DNA from: Clostridium disporicum
GTDB taxonomy: Bacteria > Bacillota > Clostridia > Clostridiales > Clostridiaceae
NCBI RefSeq assembly: GCF_001405015.1
Contig: NZ_CYZX01000015.1
Coordinates: 23,561 to 87,560, forward strand
Reading direction: 5' to 3'
DNA: 64,000 bases
The notes beneath the pieces were generated by a model. The model had not been told where the DNA came from and made no database searches. It saw nothing but the letters and a program-made list of their open reading frames with translations. The position numbers and the translations under genes were made by a program. Below, in pieces: positions 27,889 through 37,129 of this stretch. Position 1 is the first letter of the stretch. Each line of letters begins with the position of its first letter.

Positions 27889-28455
27889 TTAAAATATTCC
27901 AAGGTGTTCTAATAAAATTTTTACCCCTATTAATATCAGAATAACTCCACCAACCATTTCAGCTTTACCTGAAAATAAATCTCCAAATATCTTTCCTATT
28001 ATAACACCTATAGCTGAAGTTACAAGGGTTATTATTCCAATAATCAATACAGCAGTTATAATATTTACATTTAGAAATGCAAAACTAACTCCTACAGCTA
28101 ATGCATCTATACTTGTTGCAATAGCTAATATAAACATTCTTTTCATTCCAGTATCTACTTCATCATCCCCATCTTCATCAGGATGAATTGCTTCATAAAT
28201 CATTTTTCCTCCAATAATAGATAAAAGAATAAATGCTATCCAATGATCAAACTTTTCGATATAGCTACTAAACCCATTTCCTAATATCCATCCAATTAAA
28301 GGCATAACTCCTTGTGCTATACCAAAAAACAATCCTGCTTTTAATGCTATTCTCCATTTCTCCTTTACTGGAATTTTTAGACCTAATGCTACTGAAACAG
28401 CAAAAGCATCCATCGCTAACCCTACTGCTAAAAAAACTAAACTTAATAAATCCAT
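27889..28455 (-). CDS. mntP: Manganese efflux pump MntP
   Basis: 188 aa from the ATG at 28455 behind GGAGGAG. Six helices in two repeats with the paired motifs GLAMDAFAVSVALGLK and TSIDALAVGVSFAF, whose Asp residues are typical of MntP (DUF204). It exports Mn2+. A yybP-ykoY riboswitch and terminator precede it, fully consistent with Mn2+-induced expression. Confidence 0.93.
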   Translation of the reverse strand: MDLLSLVFLAVGLAMDAFAVSVALGLKIPVKEKWRIALKAGLFFGIAQGVMPLIGWILGNGFSSYIEKFDHWIAFILLSIIGGKMIYEAIHPDEDGDDEVDTGMKRMFILAIATSIDALAVGVSFAFLNVNIITAVLIIGIITLVTSAIGVIIGKIFGDLFSGKAEMVGGVILILIGVKILLEHLGIF

Positions 28456-28559
28456 AATCTCCTCCACATTTTAAACTCTTATATTTTTATATTTAAATTA
28501 ATATTAATACCTATCAATTATTTTACTTAAAGTTTCATCTTATTTTTCCTAAAAAAATA

Positions 28560-28690
28560 GAGACTTATGTATAACGTAGCAGATTCGTTATACATAAGTC
28601 TCACAATTTAAAACAAAGCCAGATGTATTCACATCAATATGTTGACTTTGTTACAAGATGCGATGATCTTGCATGCTACTCCCTTATGCC
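28560..28690 (-). promoter_or_regulatory. yybP-ykoY (Mn2+) riboswitch controlling mntP
   Basis: Reading the minus strand: AAGGGAGTAGC (about 28676-28686), then AACAAAGTC pairing with GGCTTTGTT, then the 3' GAGAC of the aptamer. That GAGAC begins a 17-bp terminator stem (GAGACTTATGTATAACG, 28586-28602, paired with 28560-28576) ending in TATTTTTTT. Mn2+ binding would favour the aptamer and prevent the terminator, switching on the exporter. Confidence 0.88.
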
Positions 28691-28710
28691 CAAATATTCT
28701 CGACTTTTAA

Positions 28711-28739
28711 ATTATAATTAAAGTAAATTTCTTTGTCAA
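28711..28739 (-). promoter_or_regulatory. Consensus promoter for mntP
   Basis: TTGACA, 17 bp, TATAAT: exact sigma-A consensus on the minus strand, 20-25 bp before the riboswitch, so control rests on the riboswitch. It lies directly past the 3' end of the upstream ATPase gene. Confidence 0.92.
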
Positions 28740-28742
28740 CTT

Positions 28743-31235
28743 TTATCTAAGACACCTTATAGAGTTAATTACAGCTAATATTGTGACACCAACATCAGCA
28801 AATACAGCTTCCCACATAGTACCAATTCCAAATGCAACTAATATCATTACTATAGTTTTTACAGCTAATGCAAATATTATATTTTGCCAAAGTATTTTAT
28901 TTGTTTTTCTTGCTGCTTTTATAGCATCAACTATAGATTTAGGATCATCTTTCATTAATACGACATCTGCAGCCTCAATAGCCGCATCTGAACCAATTCC
29001 TCCCATAGCTATTCCAATATCTGCTCTTGCAAGTACTGGGGCGTCATTTATTCCATCACCAACAAAAACAAGCTTTCCTTTTGAAGATTTAATATTCATT
29101 AACTTTTCAACTTGTTCTACTTTATCAGCTGGTAATAATTCTGAATAAACTTGATCTAAACCTATTATCTTACCTACTTTATCAGCTACAACTTTATTAT
29201 CCCCAGTAAGCATTACAGTATTTTTTATTCCAATGCTCTTTAATGTTTCTATTGCTTCTTTAGATGTTTCTTTTATCTCATCTGATATAACTATATTTCC
29301 CTTATACTTACCATTGATAGCCACATGGACTATTGTACCAATAGTATCTACTTCATTAAATTTGATATTAAATTTATTCATTAATTTGTAGTTACCTAAA
29401 AGTACTTCATTTCCTTCGATATTAACTTTTATTCCATGACCTGAAATTTCTTCATAATTAATTAAGCTTTCTTTATTTATTTCTTTTCCATAAGCCTTAA
29501 CTATTGACAAAGCTATAGGGTGATTAGAATTACTTTCACCATACGCCGCTAACTTTAGTAACTCATCTTTATCTATATTATTTGTATTTATTTCTGTTAC
29601 TTTAAATACTCCTTTAGTTAAAGTACCTGTTTTATCAAAAACTACTGTTTCCACATCTTTTAATGCTTCAAGATAGTTACCACCTTTAACTAATACACCT
29701 TTTTTAGATGCACCGCCTATTCCTGCAAATATTCCTAGAGGAACTGATACTACTAATGCACAAGGACATGAAACTACTAATAAAGATAATGCTCTATATA
29801 TCCATACAGAAAATGTTTGATCTTTCATAATTAATGGTGGAACTACAGCAACTAATAAAGCTATTAAACAAACTACAGGTGTGTAAATCTTAGAGAACTT
29901 CGTTATGAACTTTTCTGTTAAAGCTTTTTTATTTGAAGCATTTTCAACAAGTTCTAAAATTCTTGCAACAGTTGATTCTCCATACTCTTTTGTAACTCTT
30001 ACTTTTAATACTCCAGTGTTATTTATAGCACCAGCTAATATTTCTGTATCAACGGTTATTTCTCTAGGAACTGATTCTCCTGTTAGTGCAGACGTATCTA
30101 TAAAACTTGTTCCATCTACAACTATTCCATCTAAAGGAACTCTTTCACCTGGTTTTATTATTATTATTTCATCAATTTCAACATCTTCCGGATCTACTCT
30201 TATCTCATTTCCATTTTCTAATACAGTTGCATAATCTGCTCTTATATTCATTAAAGAAGATATAGATTTTCTTGATCTTTCAACTGCATACTTTTGGAAT
30301 GCTTCTCCTATTTCAAAGAATAACATAACTGCTACAGCTTCTGGATATTCCCCTATAGCAAAAGCTCCTAAAGTAGCTATAGCCATTAAGAAGTTTTCAT
30401 CAAATACTTCTCCTCTTAATATATTCTTTGCTGCCGTTATCAGAACATTCTTACCAATAATCAAATAAGTTGCTGCAAAAAATATAAAGGCTATTAACGG
30501 ATAACTTTCTAACATAACAGCAAGAACAAATCCTAAAGTACCTATAACTAGAAATATATTTTCTTTTACATAAGACATTGTAGTTTTCTTTTCTTTTTCA
30601 CATACTACCTCATTCGAAGAACTTGCATCACTTAAAATAGTTCTATTCCTTTTTCCTTTCTTGCTTGTTTCCTGTAATTCAACTTCAACATCAGGTTCTA
30701 AACTTTTTACTATTTTATTAATTTCTTTAAATGCTTCCTCTATTTTATATCCTTTATTTAACTCCACTAATAGAGTTGTAGTTGCAAAGTTTATATTAGC
30801 GTACTTTATACTATCAAGGTTTTTAACTTTCGCTTCAATTTTATTTGCACAATTTGCACAAGTTAATCCTTTTAATAATATCCTATTACTTTTATTTACT
30901 GTTTTATCATTTGTATAATTATCGCTATGATTATTTATGGTGCAGCAACCATCTTCACACCTACTTATTGTTCTAGCAGGACGTTTTATATTACCTTTTA
31001 CTTCTTCAACAATAACATCTTTTTCGATAGACTTAACTATATCTTTTATTTGATTTATTATTTCTTCTTTATTATGATTAACAAAAACTTCAGCAATTAA
31101 AGTACTCGTAGCGAAGTTTACAGTAGCTTCTTTTATTCCATTTATATTACTTACTTTGCTTTCTATTTTATTAGCACAATTTGCGCAACTTAAACCTTTT
31201 AATAACAGCTTAACCTTTTTAACATCATCATCCAT
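28743..31235 (-). CDS. cadA: Zn/Cd/Pb-translocating P1B-type ATPase
   Basis: 830 aa. Two N-terminal heavy-metal-associated domains (GLSCANCANKI about 13; GLTCANCANKI about 125) with a Cys-rich CEDGCC between. The core has the CPC metal site (SCPCALVVS, about 488), DKTGTLTKG (about 537), HP in SNHPIAL and GDGINDAP. CPC with this HMA pair fits the CadA/ZntA group. It exports divalent soft metals. It is 15 bp downstream of a CadC/ArsR-type regulator and shares its promoter. Confidence 0.93.
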   Translation of the reverse strand: MDDDVKKVKLLLKGLSCANCANKIESKVSNINGIKEATVNFATSTLIAEVFVNHNKEEIINQIKDIVKSIEKDVIVEEVKGNIKRPARTISRCEDGCCTINNHSDNYTNDKTVNKSNRILLKGLTCANCANKIEAKVKNLDSIKYANINFATTTLLVELNKGYKIEEAFKEINKIVKSLEPDVEVELQETSKKGKRNRTILSDASSSNEVVCEKEKKTTMSYVKENIFLVIGTLGFVLAVMLESYPLIAFIFFAATYLIIGKNVLITAAKNILRGEVFDENFLMAIATLGAFAIGEYPEAVAVMLFFEIGEAFQKYAVERSRKSISSLMNIRADYATVLENGNEIRVDPEDVEIDEIIIIKPGERVPLDGIVVDGTSFIDTSALTGESVPREITVDTEILAGAINNTGVLKVRVTKEYGESTVARILELVENASNKKALTEKFITKFSKIYTPVVCLIALLVAVVPPLIMKDQTFSVWIYRALSLLVVSCPCALVVSVPLGIFAGIGGASKKGVLVKGGNYLEALKDVETVVFDKTGTLTKGVFKVTEINTNNIDKDELLKLAAYGESNSNHPIALSIVKAYGKEINKESLINYEEISGHGIKVNIEGNEVLLGNYKLMNKFNIKFNEVDTIGTIVHVAINGKYKGNIVISDEIKETSKEAIETLKSIGIKNTVMLTGDNKVVADKVGKIIGLDQVYSELLPADKVEQVEKLMNIKSSKGKLVFVGDGINDAPVLARADIGIAMGGIGSDAAIEAADVVLMKDDPKSIVDAIKAARKTNKILWQNIIFALAVKTIVMILVAFGIGTMWEAVFADVGVTILAVINSIRCLR

Positions 31236-31250
31236 ATAAATACTCCTCCT

Positions 31251-31607
31251 TTATTCTGAAATATGTCTAAATCCTTCATCAAAAATATGCTTAATATGTT
31301 CATCATCTAATGAATAATAAACAACTTTACCTTCTCTTCTAAATTTGACTATTCTTGCAGCTTTTAATCCTCTTAATTGATGTGATATAGCTGATTGGCT
31401 TATATTTAGAAGCGCCGATAAATCACATACGCACATTTCAGCTTCAAATAGTGCACAAAGTATTCTTATTCTTGTTGTATCTCCAAACACTTTGAAAAAC
31501 TCAGCTAGTTCATAAAGCGTCTCCTCTTTTGGCAATTTATCTCTTACTTCTTCTACTACATCTTTGTGTATCACATTACATAAACAGCTTTCATTTTTCT
31601 CTTCCAT
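31251..31607 (-). CDS. cadC: ArsR/SmtB-family metal-responsive repressor (CadC-like)
   Basis: 118 aa from the ATG at 31607 (MEEKNESCLC), preceded by GGGGGA. The N-terminal Cys pair plus winged helix with AEMCVCDLSALLNISQSAISHQL match CadC, where N-terminal Cys and the CVC motif bind Cd/Pb/Zn. It probably represses cadCA through the operator at 31622-31643 and is released by metal. Confidence 0.9.
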   Translation of the reverse strand: MEEKNESCLCNVIHKDVVEEVRDKLPKEETLYELAEFFKVFGDTTRIRILCALFEAEMCVCDLSALLNISQSAISHQLRGLKAARIVKFRREGKVVYYSLDDEHIKHIFDEGFRHISE

Positions 31608-31621
31608 CTTAATCCCCCATT

Positions 31622-31643
31622 CATATGAATAGTTGTTCATATG
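31622..31643. promoter_or_regulatory. CadC/ArsR-type operator
   Basis: CATATGAA, six bases (TAGTTG), TTCATATG: a perfect 8-bp inverted repeat matching the TGAA-N6-TTCA pattern of SmtB/CadC/CzrA operators, between the promoter and the cadC start. Confidence 0.85.
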
Positions 31644-31654
31644 TTCATACTTAT

Positions 31655-31684
31655 ATATTATGCTTACCCTAGTATTTTTGTCAA
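31655..31684 (-). promoter_or_regulatory. cadCA promoter
   Basis: TTGACA, 18 bp, TAATAT on the minus strand, immediately upstream of the operator, so the repressor would sit over the start site. Confidence 0.75.
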
Positions 31685-31826
31685 CATTATCTCTATATTA
31701 AATTTTCAAAATATGAAATTTTTTCATTCTATTCACAATAAATTAACATATAAATATAAAGTAAATATTTTAGACATTATTTTTATTATTCACAATTTTT
31801 AATATAAAAATCGAGGAGATGATTTA

Positions 31827-32252
31827 ATGGTATCGCTGATAATTGGAACACATGGTAGTTTTTCTAGGGAACTTATTAATTCAGCTGAGCTTATTTATGG
31901 AAAGTTAGAAAATGTTAACTATATAACCTTTCTTCCTGGAGAAGGTCAAAAAGATTTGATTGATAAATACAACACTATAATAAATAAGCTTGATAAAGAT
32001 TCCGAAGTTCTTTTTTTAGTAGATTTATTTGGTGGTAGTCCATTTAATACAGCTAGTATGCTATCAATAGATAACGTTAACATGGATGTCGTTACTGGAG
32101 TAAATCTTCCTATGTTATTAGAAGTTTATTCAAATATTGATAATTCTTCATTAGAAGAATTGGTATCAATTGCTGTTAATTCAGCTCAAAAAAGTATCTG
32201 CTCATTAAAGAAATCTATAGATTTAAATAGAGAGGATGATGATTTATTATGA
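31827..32252 (+). CDS. PTS mannose/fructose/sorbose family EIIA
   Basis: 141 aa, ATG behind GAGGAG. EIIA-Man domain with the phosphorylatable His in IIGTHGSFS (His9) and VDLFGGSPFNTAS. It takes phosphate from HPr and passes it to EIIB. The stop overlaps the EIIB start by 4 bp. First gene of a four-gene PTS operon; sugar specificity cannot be read from sequence. Confidence 0.92.
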   Translation: MVSLIIGTHGSFSRELINSAELIYGKLENVNYITFLPGEGQKDLIDKYNTIINKLDKDSEVLFLVDLFGGSPFNTASMLSIDNVNMDVVTGVNLPMLLEVYSNIDNSSLEELVSIAVNSAQKSICSLKKSIDLNREDDDLL

Positions 32253-32734
32253 AAATTGGATTAGCTAGGATTGATGACAGGTTAATTCACGGACAAGTTG
32301 TAACAGTATGGACAAAAGAATGTAAATGCCAAAGAATAATTGTTTGCAATGATGAAGTTGCTAACGATAATCTTAGAAAAACTTTATTAACTCAAGTTGC
32401 TCCTCCTGGAGTAAAATCTCATGTTGTAAGTATAGATAAAGCTGTGAGGGTTTACAATAATCCTACTTATGCAAATGATACCGTATTATTATTATTTACT
32501 AATCCTACCGATGTAGTAAGACTTATAGATGCCGGAGTAGATATTAAATCTGTAAACATTGGTGGTATGTGCTTTAAAGAAGGTAAAAAACAATTAACTA
32601 CTGCAGTCTCTGTAAACGAAGAAGATGTTAAAGCTTTTAGATATCTTGATAGCAAAGGTATTGAATTAGAAATAAGAAAGGTTGCATCAGATTCAAAAAC
32701 TAATATTATGCCTCTGATAAATAAAAATTTTTAA
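32249..32734 (+). CDS. PTS mannose/fructose/sorbose family EIIB
   Basis: 161 aa. EIIB-Man signature near the N-terminus, LARIDDRLIHGQVVTVW, with active-site His15. It transfers phosphate from EIIA to the incoming sugar. ATG overlaps the EIIA stop (ATGA). Confidence 0.93.
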   Translation: MKIGLARIDDRLIHGQVVTVWTKECKCQRIIVCNDEVANDNLRKTLLTQVAPPGVKSHVVSIDKAVRVYNNPTYANDTVLLLFTNPTDVVRLIDAGVDIKSVNIGGMCFKEGKKQLTTAVSVNEEDVKAFRYLDSKGIELEIRKVASDSKTNIMPLINKNF

Positions 32735-32775
32735 TTAGCCTATAAATTTTTTATATAAAAAAGGGAGGTTTATTT

Positions 32776-33564
32776 ATGTCAACTATTCAAATTATCCTTA
32801 TCTTCATAGTTGCATGTATATCTGGTATGGGTAGCGTTCTTGATGAATTTCAAACTCATAGACCACTTATAGCGTGTACACTTGTCGGACTTATTTTAGG
32901 TGATCTTAAAACCGGTATCATCATTGGTGGTACCCTAGAAATGATGGCACTTGGATGGATGAACATCGGTGCTGCAATGGCTCCTGATGCTGCTCTAGCA
33001 TCAATTATCTCTACAATTATAGTTATATCAGGAAAACAAGAAATGGGTGCTGGTATTGCTCTAGCAGTTCCACTAGCTGCTGCAGGTCAAGTTTTAACTA
33101 TATTCGCTAGAACTATAACAGTATTCTTCCAACATCAAGCTGATAAATATGCTGAAAAAGGTGATTTAAAAGGAATTGATATGTGTCATCTATTAGCATT
33201 AATAATTCAAGCTCTACGTGTATCTATTCCTGCATTAATAGTTGCTATATTTATAGGAACTGAAGCTGTTCAAAACATGCTTAATGCTATTCCTCAATGG
33301 TTAAGTGGAGGACTTGGAGTTGCTGGTGGTTTTATAGTTGTTGTAGGATATGCAATGGTTATAAATATGATGGAGGCAAAATATCTAATGCCTTTCCTAT
33401 TCTTAGGATTCGTAGTTGCTGCATTTACTGACTTTAACCTTATAGCTCTTGGTGTTTTAGGAACAGTAGCTGCAATAGTTTATATTCAATTAAATCCTAA
33501 ATATAACGAATCTAAAACTGTTACAGTAGTAAGCAATACTGATAATGATGATTTATTAGACTAA
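32776..33564 (+). CDS. PTS mannose/fructose/sorbose family EIIC
   Basis: 262 aa membrane channel subunit, about seven helices, with GLILGDLKTGIIIGGTLEMMALGW as in ManY/SorA-like proteins (written here as a description of residues 37-60). Good GGGAGG ribosome site. With EIID it forms the transmembrane sugar channel. Confidence 0.92.
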   Translation: MSTIQIILIFIVACISGMGSVLDEFQTHRPLIACTLVGLILGDLKTGIIIGGTLEMMALGWMNIGAAMAPDAALASIISTIIVISGKQEMGAGIALAVPLAAAGQVLTIFARTITVFFQHQADKYAEKGDLKGIDMCHLLALIIQALRVSIPALIVAIFIGTEAVQNMLNAIPQWLSGGLGVAGGFIVVVGYAMVINMMEAKYLMPFLFLGFVVAAFTDFNLIALGVLGTVAAIVYIQLNPKYNESKTVTVVSNTDNDDLLD

Positions 33565-33580
33565 GAAAGGAGTGTAAATA

Positions 33581-34402
33581 ATGAGTGAAATAAAATTAAC
33601 AAAACAAGATCGTATTCATGTATTTCTTCGTTCTAATCTTCATCAAGGTTCTTGGAACTTTGAAAGAATGCAAGCTTTAGGATATTGCTATGCTATGATA
33701 CCTGCAATAAAAAGATTATATCAAGGTGAAGACAGAAAGAAGGCATTAAAAAGACATCTAGAATTCTTTAATACTCAACCATTTGTAACTGCTCCTATCT
33801 TAGGTGTTAATCTGGCTATGGAAGAACAAAAAGCAAATGGTGCAGATATAGATGATGGTTCAATTAACGGTTTAAAGGTTGGTTTAATGGGCCCTTTAGC
33901 AGGTGTTGGCGACCCAATATTCTGGGGTACTTTAAGACCAGTAACTGCTGCATTAGGAGCTTCCTTAGCACTTACTGGTAGTTTGCTTGGACCTCTTCTT
34001 TTCTTCCTTCTATTCAATGTAGTTCGTCTTGGATTTAGATGGATAGGTATCGAATATGGCTACACTAAAGGTACTGATATAATCAAAGATATGGCCGGAA
34101 ATAAGCTTCAAAAACTAACAGAAGGAGCTTCAATTCTTGGTTTATTCGTAATCGGAGCTCTAATTTGTAAGTGGACAACTGTTAATATTCCATTTGTATT
34201 AGCAGAATACACTGCTCAAGATGGTACAAACGTAGTTACTACAGTTCAAAGCGTACTTGATAGCTTACTTCCAGGATTAATTCCTTTATTGATGACTTTT
34301 GGTTGTATGAAACTTCTTAAGAAAAAAGTTAATCCTTTATGGATAATCTTCGGATTATTTGCTATTGGAATTATAGGATACTATTTTGGCTTCTTAGCTT
34401 AA
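33581..34402 (+). CDS. PTS mannose/fructose/sorbose family EIID
   Basis: 273 aa, ATG with AAAGGAG upstream. A soluble N-terminal part (RSNLHQGSWNFERMQALGY) and GPLAGVGDPIFWGTLRP, characteristic of EIID-Man, then C-terminal membrane helices. Last gene of the PTS operon; a hairpin array follows its stop. Confidence 0.93.
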   Translation: MSEIKLTKQDRIHVFLRSNLHQGSWNFERMQALGYCYAMIPAIKRLYQGEDRKKALKRHLEFFNTQPFVTAPILGVNLAMEEQKANGADIDDGSINGLKVGLMGPLAGVGDPIFWGTLRPVTAALGASLALTGSLLGPLLFFLLFNVVRLGFRWIGIEYGYTKGTDIIKDMAGNKLQKLTEGASILGLFVIGALICKWTTVNIPFVLAEYTAQDGTNVVTTVQSVLDSLLPGLIPLLMTFGCMKLLKKKVNPLWIIFGLFAIGIIGYYFGFLA

Positions 34403-34410
34403 TTGAAATA

Positions 34411-34663
34411 AAGTGCGAAGCACTTTAGAGAAAAGTTTGACTTCGTCAAAGGAGAAAAGTTAGCTAACGCTGAAGGGAAAAGGTCACTTACGTAACAGGG
34501 AAAATATTGCTTTTCGCAATAATGAAAAGTCTGAGTATTGCACTTTTTTCTGCTACGCAAGTAGCATTTTCACCTTAACTTAAGTTAACTTTTCCCGGCT
34601 TCTTTAGCAGCCTTTTCACCTCGACGAAGTCGACTTTTCACTTGCGCACCTAGTGCGCACTTT
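34411..34663. repeat. Head-to-head hairpin array with GTGAAAAG/CTTTTCAC linkers
   Basis: About ten small hairpins of differing sequence: AAGTGC-GAA-GCACTT (34411-34425), TTGAC-TTC-GTCAA (34437-34449), ATTGC-TTTTC-GCAAT (34506-34520), TGCTAC-GCAA-GTAGCA (34551-34566), TTAACTTAAGTTAA (34575-34588), TCGAC-GAA-GTCGA (34621-34633) and TGCGCAC-CTA-GTGCGCA (34643-34659) among them. Near-constant linkers separate them: GAGAAAAGT or GGGAAAAGG in the left half, CTTTTCACC or CTTTTCCC in the right half, so two arrays meet head to head. It fills the space between the PTS operon and an lnt remnant. Two more loci in the window share the linker. Function unknown. Confidence 0.75.
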
Positions 34664-35136
34664 ATTTCTTTTCTTCATTAAAAATATAGTTCCTAATCTT
34701 ATAAATGCAACTAAAACTAAAATATCTCCTACTTTACTATATAGTGTATTCTCGTTAATAAATTGAACTTTAGTATTTATGTACCCACTTTCTAATGGTA
34801 GCAACATTCCAATAGATTCTTTAGTTAATTATTCATATATTTTGAAGTGGTCATGTGTATCATTAGTACTCTACTTTTCTTCTGTAGATAGATTTCCTTT
34901 AATAATAGATATATCTACTAAGTCATTATTATTAATGCTATTAATTTTTATTAACCCAAATACTAAATTAACTATAAATATGCTTACTGAAATTATTATA
35001 TATTTATTTATAAAAATGGTATTAATCCTATCCTCATAAATAAGCTTAGATTATCATATGTAAAAGATAATCCAGCTATTATAGCAGATATTATTACTAA
35101 TAATATCTCTTTATTTTTATTCAAAACTCTAATCAT
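34664..35136 (-). pseudogene. Decayed lnt remnant (second copy)
   Basis: On the minus strand three blocks resemble the adjacent lnt gene. From the ATG at 35136, ILLVIISAIIAGLSFTYDNL matches its N-terminus; then IFIVNLVFGLIKINS ... IIKGNLSTEEK matches its middle (about residues 205-255); then LESGYINTKVQFINENTLYS matches its C-terminus. In-frame stops, and large deletions between blocks, show it is dead. A plus-strand open frame at 34779-35039 is only its shadow. The gap 35137-35276 shows no gene. Confidence 0.75.
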
Positions 35137-35276
35137 AACCTTCAATAATAATTCTTTATCCTTTGTATTAAATTAAATATATATCATTATTTAATTCATA
35201 CCCATTGTAAACAATTTATATATTTTTGATTTAATAATAAATCAATATTATTAGAAAGCTAATACTTTAGTTATAT

Positions 35277-36854
35277 CTAATCCTCATAGTTTCTATATAA
35301 ATTCTTTATTAAAAATACACATACTATAAATAAAATAACTATGTAAATTATATATTCACCTATCATTGTATATAACGTCTTATCATTTATAATCTCTACA
35401 GATGAATTTATATATCCTTGCTTTAAGGTGCTTAACCTTTCTACTATTCTTCCTTTATTATCTATAAAACAAGAAATTCCCGTATTAGCAGCACTTACAA
35501 CATATCTATTATTTTCAATAGCCCTTAGAACTGCATTATTGTTATGTTCATAAACTGCTTTAGAATCTTTAAACCAAGAATCATTACTTGCTATAAATAT
35601 TACTTCAGCTCCATCTTTTACACTCTCTCTTACTAACCTTGGGAATACAGATTCATAGCATACTAAACATCCTATCTTAATATTACTCTCATCAATAATT
35701 GCTGATTCCTCTCCTGCTTTAAGATCACCATCTACAAGATTTAACTCTTTAATTATAGGAATATTATCTAGTAGAAATTCTTAAAAAGGTAGAACTTCCC
35801 CAAATGGTACTAGATGTCTCTTAAAGTAAATGTCTTCAATATCTCCATCACTATTTATGGCTACTATAGAATTATATTTATAACAATCATTTTTATAGTC
35901 TGTATAAAAAGTACCAGTCATAAATGTAACATTAAGACTTTTAGCTAACGCCTTATACTCCTGTAATATCCAACTATTCTTTGAAATATCTATAGGTATA
36001 GCAGTCTCTGGCCATAATACTACTTCAGTCTTATCCCCATATGTACTACTATTTTCAACAGCCTCTACAGTTAACTCTTTATAAATATTAAAACTTTTAA
36101 ATATGTCTCCTTTTTGCCATTTTTCAGTAGTATTTATATTTCCTTGTACAACAGTTACATTTACCTCTTTACTATCTACCCTCTCATTTAATTTTGCATA
36201 TCCATAAGCTATATTAACAATAAAAATTAATATAGCTATAAAAACTAATTTCATAGCTACAGCTTTATTCTTCTTATAATTAACTAATCCCTCTAAAATC
36301 ATTCCATTAAAAACTATTATTATAAAACTAATAAAGCTACTTCCAAAAAGAGAGATGCTTTGAATTATAGGTAAGTAATCTACCTGAGATATAGCAAGCT
36401 TTCCCCATGGAAATCCTAATAATCCTTGTTCCTGTATATACTCAATTACAACCCATAAACTTGCTATAGTAAAAATATTTAATAAGTTGTTTTTTACTTT
36501 TAGATATTTAAAAATTCCAAGAACTATACCTATTACTAAGCCTTCCAACAAACTAATTAATATCCATCCACAAAAAAGTATTATAATACTTTTTGTCTTA
36601 CCTAAATCAAGCCATTCAAAAGGATATAGATTGAATATCCAATGTAATAACACTAAATAGTATGTAGTTCCAAATATAGTTCCAATTTTAAATATTTTTA
36701 TAAAAGTATTCTCTTGTCTAATTAATATATTAATTAAAGGAATAAAACTTATCCACATAAGTATTCCTAAGTTATCAACAGTAAATGATATTCCGCTTAT
36801 AATAGCTGATAAAATTATTATTAATATTTTACCTTTATATAAATCTGTTTTCAT
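35277..36854 (-). pseudogene. lnt: Apolipoprotein N-acyltransferase gene interrupted by one in-frame stop
   Basis: A single frame of 526 codons from the ATG at 36854 to TAG at 35277-35279, broken only by TAA at 35781-35783. Before the stop: six N-terminal helices, then the nitrilase-like domain with catalytic Glu in LWPETAIP and Lys in YFKRHLVPFGE. Directly after it, in the same frame, come EFLLDNIPII and then LVCYESVFPR, carrying the expected catalytic Cys. The stop thus separates Glu and Lys from Cys, so the product is inactive unless the stop is read through. Lnt adds the third acyl chain to lipoproteins. The downstream frame is otherwise clean, suggesting a recent mutation or a sequencing error. 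Confidence 0.85.
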
Positions 36855-36947
36855 TGTACTATCCCCTAATAGATTTAATATTTTTAAGTATTAACATAAA
36901 ACCTTTTATTAAACCAATCATATAAGTTAATTATTGATAATAAAAAA

Positions 36948-37052
36948 AGGCTGTGCCTAAGCACTAGCCTCCTTATAAAAATATCTGATAGCAGGTTACC
37001 TATTTGTTGCATAGCCTAAAATTATGGCTCTCTTCTGTGCTGCTATCTGACT
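36948..37052 (-). promoter_or_regulatory. Structured leader with terminator between the P-type ATPase and lnt
   Basis: Minus strand: an outer stem GATAGCAG/CTGCTATC (37040-37047 with 36987-36994) encloses a smaller AGCC/GGCT hairpin. About 16 nt later comes a terminator, AGGCT-A-GTGC, loop, GCAC-A-GCCT, then TTTTTTT (36948-36970). This aptamer-plus-terminator layout resembles a riboswitch for lnt, but I cannot match it to a known class. It could equally be just the terminator of the ATPase gene upstream. No gene lies in 36855-37129. Confidence 0.5.
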
Positions 37053-37129
37053 TATATTTGAGAATTCCCTTTACTATAGTTTATTACCATATACAAAAAA
37101 GTTTACAATTTATCTTAAAATATTTATGA

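Noticed and set aside
34411..34663. CRISPR array
   Set aside because: The constant part is only 8-10 nt and the variable part is palindromic and about 15 nt; no cas genes are present.
34779..35039. 86-aa plus-strand open frame
   Set aside because: Lies antisense to the lnt remnant blocks, lacks a ribosome site and has no recognisable similarity.
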